From the NCBI RefSeq assembly GCF_007362775.1, contig NZ_CP041692.1, positions 3,968,001-4,032,000 of the forward strand: a DNA stretch of 64,000 nucleotides. The letters run 5' to 3'. The first letter of the stretch is position 1; the number at the start of each line of letters is the position of its first letter. This document shows positions 58,273 through 64,000 of this stretch, one piece after another. This DNA is from Microlunatus elymi (GTDB taxonomy: Bacteria; Actinomycetota; Actinomycetes; Propionibacteriales; Propionibacteriaceae). The notes beneath the pieces were generated by a model, which was not told the origin of the DNA, did no database searches, and worked only from the letters and a program-made list of their open reading frames with translations. The position numbers and the translations under genes are program-made.

Positions 58273-59496
58273 TCACTTGAATTCGTCGGTCTTGACCGGC
58301 TGCCAAGCGTCGCCCTTGACCTGGTAGACGGTCAGCACCCGCGCCGTCGCATCGCCGAACTCGTCGAAGGAGACGTGGCCGGTGGCACCGTCGAAGTCGA
58401 CCTTGGCGACGGCCTCGATGGTCGCTTCCCGAGCGGAGCCGGCGTCCTCGGCGTTGGCCAGCGACGTCTTCAGCGCGTTGATGATCGCGTTCGCGGCGTC
58501 GTAGGAGTAGGCGCCATAGGCCTCGTACGGATCCTTGTAGCCGCCGTTGGCGTAGGCGTCGACAAAGTCCTTCGCCGACGGCAGGGTGTCGGCCGGAGCG
58601 CCGACCGAGGTCGCCAGGTCACCGCCGGAGGTCTTGCCGGCCTGCTTGATGTAGTTCGGCGAGTAGATGCCGTCGCCGCCCATCAGTGGAACGTTCAGAC
58701 CGCCGGCCTTCATCTGCTGGCTGAGCGGGCCTGCCTGCGGGTACTCACCGCCGTAGTAGACGCCGGCCGGCTTGGCCGACTTCACCTTGCTGATCACCGG
58801 GCCGAAGTTGGAGTCGTCGGGGTTGATCGTCTGCGCGGAAACCACCTCACCACCGAGCTTCTTGAATTCCTCGGTGAACGCCGTGACCAGGCCCTGCCCG
58901 TAGGCCTTCTTGTCATGGATCGTCGCGACCTTCTTGATGCCGGCGGTCTGGTACATGTACCGAGCGGCGAACGGGCCCTGGATGTCGTCGGTGGTGCAGG
59001 TGCGGAAATAGCTGTTGTACGGCCGCTTCGGATTTGCGGCGTCCTCACCCTTGGTCAGCGAGACGCCGGTGTTGGCGGGCGACACCTCGACGATCTTGGA
59101 ACTGTTCAGCACCGGCTGCACGGTCTGGCCGACGGACGAGTTCAGCGGACCGACCACGCCCACCACCGTCTTGTCGCTGGTCAGGTTGGTGGCCGCGTTG
59201 CGCCCGGAGTCGGGCTTGGCCTCGTCGTCCTCGGCCCGGATCTTCAGCGTCCAGCCGGGAATGGTCTTGTTCTCGTTGGCCTGTTTGACCGCCAGGTCGA
59301 CCGAGTTCTTGATCCCGATCCCCATCGCGGCCAGGTCCCCGGTCAGCGGGGAGATCACGCCGATGGTGGCGACCTTGGTCGCCTGGTCGGCGGTGTCACC
59401 GTTGGCGCCCGATTCGGACCGCGTCCCGCAGGCGGTCGCGGTCAAGGACAACGCCAGGACGGCGGCCCCGGCAATGACGAGTCGATGCTTGCGCAC
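58273..59496 (-). CDS. livJ: Branched-chain amino acid ABC transporter substrate-binding lipoprotein
   Basis: A 407-residue LivJ/K-type lipoprotein: signal MRKHRLVIAGAAVLALSL and lipobox TATAC, a Ser/Gly linker, then IGVISPLTGDLAAMGIGIKN and GVVGPLNSSVGQTVQPVLNS, with C-terminal FDGATGHVSFDEFGDATAR. The start is GTG with AGGAGGAAGA just upstream. First gene of the liv operon, so it can be made in excess. Ligand range (Leu/Ile/Val or others) cannot be read out. Confidence 0.95.
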   Translation of the reverse strand: MRKHRLVIAGAAVLALSLTATACGTRSESGANGDTADQATKVATIGVISPLTGDLAAMGIGIKNSVDLAVKQANENKTIPGWTLKIRAEDDEAKPDSGRNAATNLTSDKTVVGVVGPLNSSVGQTVQPVLNSSKIVEVSPANTGVSLTKGEDAANPKRPYNSYFRTCTTDDIQGPFAARYMYQTAGIKKVATIHDKKAYGQGLVTAFTEEFKKLGGEVVSAQTINPDDSNFGPVISKVKSAKPAGVYYGGEYPQAGPLSQQMKAGGLNVPLMGGDGIYSPNYIKQAGKTSGGDLATSVGAPADTLPSAKDFVDAYANGGYKDPYEAYGAYSYDAANAIINALKTSLANAEDAGSAREATIEAVAKVDFDGATGHVSFDEFGDATARVLTVYQVKGDAWQPVKTDEFK

Positions 59497-59610
59497 TCTT
59501 CCTCCTGAATTGGACGGCCTCGTGGGCCGCTACCGGTGACTCGTGGAGGAGCACCCCCAGCGTCGGCGAGCCCGGATGGGGATGAACTTTAAATCGAACT
59601 GAGGACGGTT

Positions 59611-59626
59611 GTGAGATGAGGCTCAC
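59611..59626. promoter_or_regulatory. Inverted repeat upstream of the liv operon
   Basis: GTGAGATGAGGCTCAC, arms GTGAG/CTCAC, 115 bp before livJ. It may be an operator; no neighbouring regulator points to it. Confidence 0.25.
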
Positions 59627-59669
59627 CGTGTTGCCTGTTTGTTACCCAACGGTTCGAGGCAGAGCACAC

Positions 59670-59703
59670 GAGCGCCCGACCGCAGACGTGCGGTCGGGCG
59701 CTC
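59670..59703 (-). terminator. Terminator of the PdtaR-like gene
   Basis: GAGCGCCCGACCGC-AGACGT-GCGGTCGGGCGCTC, perfect 14-base arms, 51 bp past the stop. No T-run on the minus strand. Separates it from the liv operon. Confidence 0.75.
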
Positions 59704-59753
59704 TCACTTCTTTGCTGGGTGGAAACCGTTCGGGTCGCGGGCGAGGCGGCTGA

Positions 59754-60410
59754 CTACTTGCCCGGCTTCGCGCCGTGCGCGATGACTCCCTCGGCCACCT
59801 CGCGCATCGACTTGCGCAGGTCCATCGCCGTCTTCTGGATCCAGCGGAATGCCTCGGGCTCGGTCAGCCCGAGTCCGACCTGCAGCAGCCCTTTGGCCTT
59901 GTCGACCACCTTGCGCGACTCCAGCCGCTCCTCCAGGTCGGCCACCTCGGCCTCGACCGCCAGGATCTGCTGGTAGCGGGCGATGGCGATCTCGATCGCC
60001 GGCACCAGATCGTCCTTGCCGAACGGCTTGACCACGTATGCCATCGCACCCGCCTCGCGGGCCCGTTCGATCAGCTCACGCTGGCTGAACGCCGTAAGCA
60101 TCACGACCGGGGCGATCCGGTCGGCGGCGATCTTCTCGGCCGCGGAGATGCCGTCCAGCTTGGGCATCTTGACGTCCATCACGATCAGGTCGGGCTTGAG
60201 TTCGGTGGCCAGCGTCACCGCCTGCTCGCCGTCACCGGCCTCGCCGACGACGTCGTACCCCTCCTCGGTGAGCATCTCGACGAGATCGAGCCGGATCAGG
60301 GACTCGTCCTCGGCGACGACGACGCGCGGCGGCGCGCCCTTGGCTGCCTTGCTGCTCGACTTCGCTGCGCTCTTCGTCTGCGGTGGAACCGCCGCTTTGC
60401 TCTCGGTCAC
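59754..60410 (-). CDS. pdtaR: ANTAR-output response regulator (PdtaR-like)
   Basis: A 218-residue regulator. Residues 1-27 are Lys/Ser/Ala-rich. The receiver (28-145) has VVVAEDESLIRLDLVEML, phospho-Asp79 in VMDVKMP and LTAFSQ, VVKPFGKDDL. An ANTAR RNA-binding domain follows (about 155-210): LESRKVVDKAKGLLQVGLGL, with the Ala/Arg-type EAFRWIQKTAMDLRKSM. In mycobacteria PdtaR with kinase PdtaS acts on transcript termination by binding RNA hairpins. GTG 60410 is chosen; TAGAGT ends seven nt upstream. No kinase gene lies beside it, as usual. Confidence 0.93.
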   Translation of the reverse strand: MTESKAAVPPQTKSAAKSSSKAAKGAPPRVVVAEDESLIRLDLVEMLTEEGYDVVGEAGDGEQAVTLATELKPDLIVMDVKMPKLDGISAAEKIAADRIAPVVMLTAFSQRELIERAREAGAMAYVVKPFGKDDLVPAIEIAIARYQQILAVEAEVADLEERLESRKVVDKAKGLLQVGLGLTEPEAFRWIQKTAMDLRKSMREVAEGVIAHGAKPGK

Positions 60411-60417
60411 GGGCCTA

Positions 60418-60423
60418 ACTCTA
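60418..60423 (-). promoter_or_regulatory. -10 box of the PdtaR-like gene (leaderless)
   Basis: TAGAGT on the minus strand, seven nucleotides before GTG 60410. Confidence 0.55.
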
Positions 60424-60540
60424 TCCAGCGGCCCGGCGTGTTGCCGAGCCACGCCCGGGTGCGCTTCATCACCAAGACCTGTGGCACAATGATCGTCGCT
60501 CCAAACGGGCTTGCTGATCGCACGATCCGTTTGGTACCCG

Positions 60541-60623
60541 GCCGGGGTGGCGGAATGGTATACGCGGACGGCTCAAACCCGTCTGCCCGCAAGGGCGTAG
60601 GGGTTCGACTCCCCTCTCCGGCA
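60541..60623 (+). tRNA. tRNA-Leu (CAA)
   Basis: An 83-nt class II tRNA. Acceptor GCCGGGG pairs with CTCCGGC (one G-T), discriminator A at 60623; anticodon stem GACGG/CCGTC with loop CTCAAAC gives anticodon CAA (reads UUG); long variable arm GCCC-GCAA-GGGC; T arm AGGGG-TTCGACT-CCCCT. The 3' CCA is not encoded. It decodes the rare UUG codon, which is also used as a start codon here. Confidence 0.97.
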
Positions 60624-60635
60624 CGGCGGTGTTTT

Positions 60636-60780
60636 CTGGGGCCGAGCCCCAGACCCACGTTCCTACCGTGTTTATCTGGGGCCGAGCCCCAGACCCGCGT
60701 TCCTACCGTGTTGCGCTGGGCGGTCGCCCGATTTTGCTGGCCGTTCTCGGCGCCGCGGGCGCCTCGAACGACGCTGCCGC
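60636..60780 (-). repeat. Structured repeat, copy C (inverted, with tail duplication)
   Basis: Minus-strand copy of the ~107-nt element. Read on the minus strand it has GCGGCAGCGT, stem 1 GTCGTTC...GAACGGC closing the GGCGCC-CGC-GGCGCC hairpin, GGGCGACCGCCC, then CGGTAGGAACG and the end hairpin CTGGGGC-TCG-GCCCCAG. The last 40 bp are duplicated (60636-60675 and 60676-60715). The end hairpin lies 13 bp past the tRNA and may terminate it. Confidence 0.85.
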
Positions 60781-60950
60781 TGCGGGCGCGGAGTCTCAAC
60801 GGTCGGCGATCCCTCCGTCATGAATCCTGAGCCTGTCGAAGGACCGGGTACGCGAGTCCGACGAAGAACCGGACTTATGGCGCTCGAGTCTGTCGAAGGT
60901 CCGAAGGCCCGTCCGCTCACAGGTCGACGAGGCCGAGAGATCTCCCCAAA
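60781..60950. other. Spacer between the inverted repeat copies
   Basis: 170 bp with no gene recognised. Contains a REP-like element (60825-60843) and a weak second one (60886-60902). Flanked by inverted copies C and A. Confidence 0.45.
60825..60843. repeat. REP-like palindrome (opposite orientation)
   Basis: TCCTGAGCCTGTCGAAGGA, the reverse form of the core at 26905. A degenerate copy GAGTCTGTCGAAGGTCC follows at 60886-60902. Confidence 0.7.
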
Positions 60951-61057
60951 GCGGCAGCGTGATCTGAGGCGCCCGCGGCGCCGAAGATCACCAAAAGGTC
61001 GGGCGATCGCCCAACGCAACACGGTCGGAACGCGGGGTCTGGGGGCTCGGCCCCCAG
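60951..61057 (+). repeat. Structured repeat, copy A
   Basis: A 107-bp copy: GCGGCAGC, stem 1 GTGATCT...AGATCAC around GGCGCC-CGC-GGCGCC, then GGGCGATCGCCC, CGGTCGGAACG and the end hairpin CTGGGGGC-TCG-GCCCCCAG. Its right end touches the damaged start of the methyltransferase gene. Confidence 0.88.
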
Positions 61058-61714
61058 AGAGTTCAGTACGAGCTGATCGCGCCGCATTGCGGGGCGGAGG
61101 TGCTGGAGGTCGGCGCGGGGCTCGGTGACTTCTCCAGTCAGCTGGTGGATCGGGACCGGGTGGTCGTCACTGACGTCGATCCGGAGGCGGTCGATTCGAT
61201 GGCCCGGCGGTTCTCCGGCCGGCCGGGAGTGCAGGCGCGTCGGCTGGACGCTGCGACGCTCACTCCGCAACGGGCAGAGCAATTGACCTCCGACCAGGGT
61301 GCGGTCGACTCCGTACTGGCGATCAACGTGCTGGAGCACATCGAGAACGACGTCGACACCCTGCAGGCGCTGTCGCGTCTGGTACGTCCCGGCGGCACGG
61401 TGATCCAGTGGGTGCCCGGCTACATGAACCTGTACGGCGACTTCGACCGGTCGGTCGGCCACGTCCGGCGTTACACCCCGAAGACGCTGGCCGCGGCCGG
61501 ACACCAAGCGGGCCCGGAGGTCCGCAGCTGCCGGCCGGTGAACCTGCTCGGCGGTGTCGCCTGGTGGGCCGCAGTCCGCAGGGGCGGCACCGGTACCCCC
61601 AAACCCGGCCTGGTGAAGATCTACGACTCCGTCGTGGTCCCGATCACTCGCATCCTCGACCGCTTCCCGATCCCCTTCGGCCAGTCCGTCCTCGGCGTCT
61701 TCACCCGCTCCTGA
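61058..61714 (+). pseudogene. SAM-dependent methyltransferase, 5' end lost to a repeat
   Basis: The frame starts abruptly at the edge of repeat copy A with QRVQYELIAPHCGAEVLEVGAGLGDFSS (outlined), the usual run-up to SAM motif I, but no start codon lies upstream in frame; the first possible is GTG 61100 inside motif I. From there 204 residues are normal: VTDVDPEAVDSM, VLAINVLEHIENDVDTL, LVRPGGTVIQWVPG, HVRRYTPKTLAAAG, and FGQSVLGVF. Perhaps 5-20 residues are missing. It may be unexpressed or start weakly at 61100. Confidence 0.65.
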
Positions 61715-61873
61715 CCCGACGAATTGCAGGAGCTGACGCACCCATAAGCACCCCCGAGATCACCGGAACCTCCTGCAATCGCCCAACCAGCTTCCCGGTC
61801 GACCCGCGGTGCTGACCGTCCCGGAACGGAGCCGGCGGTCAGATCCCCGACCACGAAGACCCCGCGCCCCGCC
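61715..61873. other. Short gap after the methyltransferase remnant
   Basis: About 160 bp; I see nothing definite. Structured repeat copy B starts at its end. Confidence 0.4.
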
Positions 61874-61980
61874 GCGGCAGCGTGATTTCGGCGCCCGCGG
61901 CGCCGAAAATCGCCAGAAAAATCGTACGAAGCCCAACTCAACCCGGTAGGAACGTGGGGTGTGGGGGCTCGGCCCCCACA
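61874..61980 (+). repeat. Structured repeat, copy B
   Basis: A 107-bp copy, the same length as A: GCGGCAGC, stem 1 GTGATTT...AAATCGC around GGCGCC-CGC-GGCGCC, then CGGTAGGAACG and the end hairpin TGTGGGGGC-TCG-GCCCCCACA. The middle GGGCG palindrome of A and C is replaced by TCGTACGA. Its hairpin ends 2 bp from the pyk stop and probably terminates pyk. Confidence 0.88.
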
Positions 61981-61982
61981 AG

Positions 61983-63398
<1,416 letters not shown>

Positions 63399-63404
63399 AG
63401 CGTG

Positions 63405-63410
63405 ACCCTA
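63405..63410 (-). promoter_or_regulatory. -10 box of pyk (leaderless)
   Basis: TAGGGT on the minus strand, six nucleotides before GTG 63398. Confidence 0.55.
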
Positions 63411-63516
63411 TTACGTCCGGACGAGGGGCCGTGCCTCACCCCCGGCCGCTGAGCCCTCGGCCCAGTCTGTCCTCAGCCTCGGGGCCGCGTCGACCGTTTC
63501 ACCGACGTCGCGCAGG

Positions 63517-64000
63517 TCACGGCGAACGGATGAGGTCCAGCGCGTGTTGCAGATCCTCCGGATACGGGGATTCGAACTCCACCCAGTCCCCGGTCGCCGG
63601 GTGGGTGAACCCGAGCCGGACCGCGTGCAGCCATTGCCGGACCAATCCGAGTTCGGCGGCCAGCCGCGGATTCGCGCCGTACGTCGGGTCGCCGACACAC
63701 GGATGCTTGATCGCGGCCATGTGCACCCTGATCTGGTGAGTCCGACCGGTCTCCAGCTTCACCTCGAGCAGGGTCGCCCCGCGATGCGCCTCCAGCGTCC
63801 GGTAGTGCGTCACGCTGTGCCGGCCGCCGGCCAGCACGGCCATCTTGTAGTCCGCGCCGGGATGCCGGCCGATCGGTGCGTCGATGGTGCCCTCGAACGG
63901 ATCCGGGTGTCCCTGGACGAGGGTGTGGTACGTCTTGTCCACGGCGCGATCCCGGAACGCCTGCTTCAACACGGTGTAGGCACGTTCGCTCTTGGCCAGC
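63517..64000 (-). CDS. RluD-type 23S rRNA pseudouridine synthase, 3' part
   Basis: The C-terminal 160 residues of an RluA/RluD-family pseudouridine synthase; the start and catalytic HRLDxxTSG lie beyond the window. Visible are [47 protein letters not shown] (the family's second signature), [10 protein letters not shown] and a normal end. In actinobacteria it commonly follows lspA. Convergent to nothing; co-directional with pyk, 118 bp upstream of it. Confidence 0.93.
   Translation of the reverse strand, partial: LAKSERAYTVLKQAFRDRAVDKTYHTLVQGHPDPFEGTIDAPIGRHPGADYKMAVLAGGRHSVTHYRTLEAHRGATLLEVKLETGRTHQIRVHMAAIKHPCVGDPTYGANPRLAAELGLVRQWLHAVRLGFTHPATGDWVEFESPYPEDLQHALDLIRSP

Noticed and set aside
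59611-59626. Lrp or GntR operator of the liv operon
   Set aside because: The palindrome is short and does not match a known consensus; kept only as a low-confidence inverted repeat.
60541-60623. Integration site of a genomic island at tRNA-Leu
   Set aside because: No integrase and no repeated tRNA 3' end downstream; only the small structured repeats follow.

Overview
The window is ordinary chromosomal DNA from a high-GC Gram-positive actinobacterium. It carries whiA beside the rapZ/yvcK/uvrC cluster, a mycothiol-type maleylpyruvate isomerase, an ANTAR-output response regulator, a DUF1206 protein, a DtxR/IdeR-type iron box, many GTG/TTG starts, and many -10 boxes only 6-7 nt from a start codon (leaderless genes). 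Overall content is most like Propionibacteriales (for example Microlunatus relatives), but that placement is inference from gene content. I see no transposase, integrase, phage gene, rRNA or CRISPR array. One tRNA (Leu, CAA anticodon) is present.

Layout. 1-6.8 kb: the 5' end of gap, then whiA, yvcK, rapZ and uvrC, all on the minus strand; a pentapeptide-repeat gene and a decayed siderophore-binding-protein gene under an intact DtxR box are inserted in this conserved order. 6.8-11.3 kb: an SDR lacking its N-terminal glycine motif facing a TetR regulator, an NAD(P)H oxidoreductase, KDPG aldolase, an ArsR-type regulator and a Rieske lipoprotein. 11.4-16 kb: uvrA with a lysine-rich tail, maleylpyruvate isomerase and an MBL hydrolase. 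16-24.3 kb: TetR/MFS efflux pair with a perfect operator, a second MFS, terC under a manganese (yybP-ykoY) riboswitch, a frameshifted FAD oxidase, and an ECF sigma/YCII pair. 24.3-33.3 kb: uvrB, a repeat-rich gap, a PrsW-like zinc-ribbon protein with a Gly/Gln/Pro/Tyr-rich partner, coaE, rpsA and murA. 33.3-39.5 kb: small enzymes, AraC regulator, VOC and PPOX proteins, a two-component system, and a WYL regulator.

39.5-48.4 kb is a coherent rhamnogalacturonan/pectin utilisation locus: oligogalacturonate lyase-like enzyme (PL22), secreted rhamnogalacturonan lyase (PL11), two ABC permeases, a solute-binding lipoprotein and a YesL-like protein on one strand, facing a LacI regulator. 48.5-54 kb: polA, a small HhH protein, a hotdog thioesterase, a methyltransferase and DUF1206. 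54-59.5 kb: a complete branched-chain amino-acid ABC transporter (livF-G-M-H-J order along the plus coordinates, transcribed on minus). 59.7-64 kb: a PdtaR-like regulator, tRNA-Leu, a block of structured repeats, a 5'-damaged methyltransferase, pyk and the 3' part of an RluD-type pseudouridine synthase.

The least explained signal is a roughly 107-nt structured repeat present three times between 60.6 and 62.0 kb. Its stems keep pairing while their bases differ between copies. Two copies form an inverted pair that appears to have removed the start of a methyltransferase gene. A second, shorter REP-like palindrome is scattered over the window and has entered the coding end of livG. All three uvr genes and polA lie within 46 kb, but no LexA box was found upstream of them.
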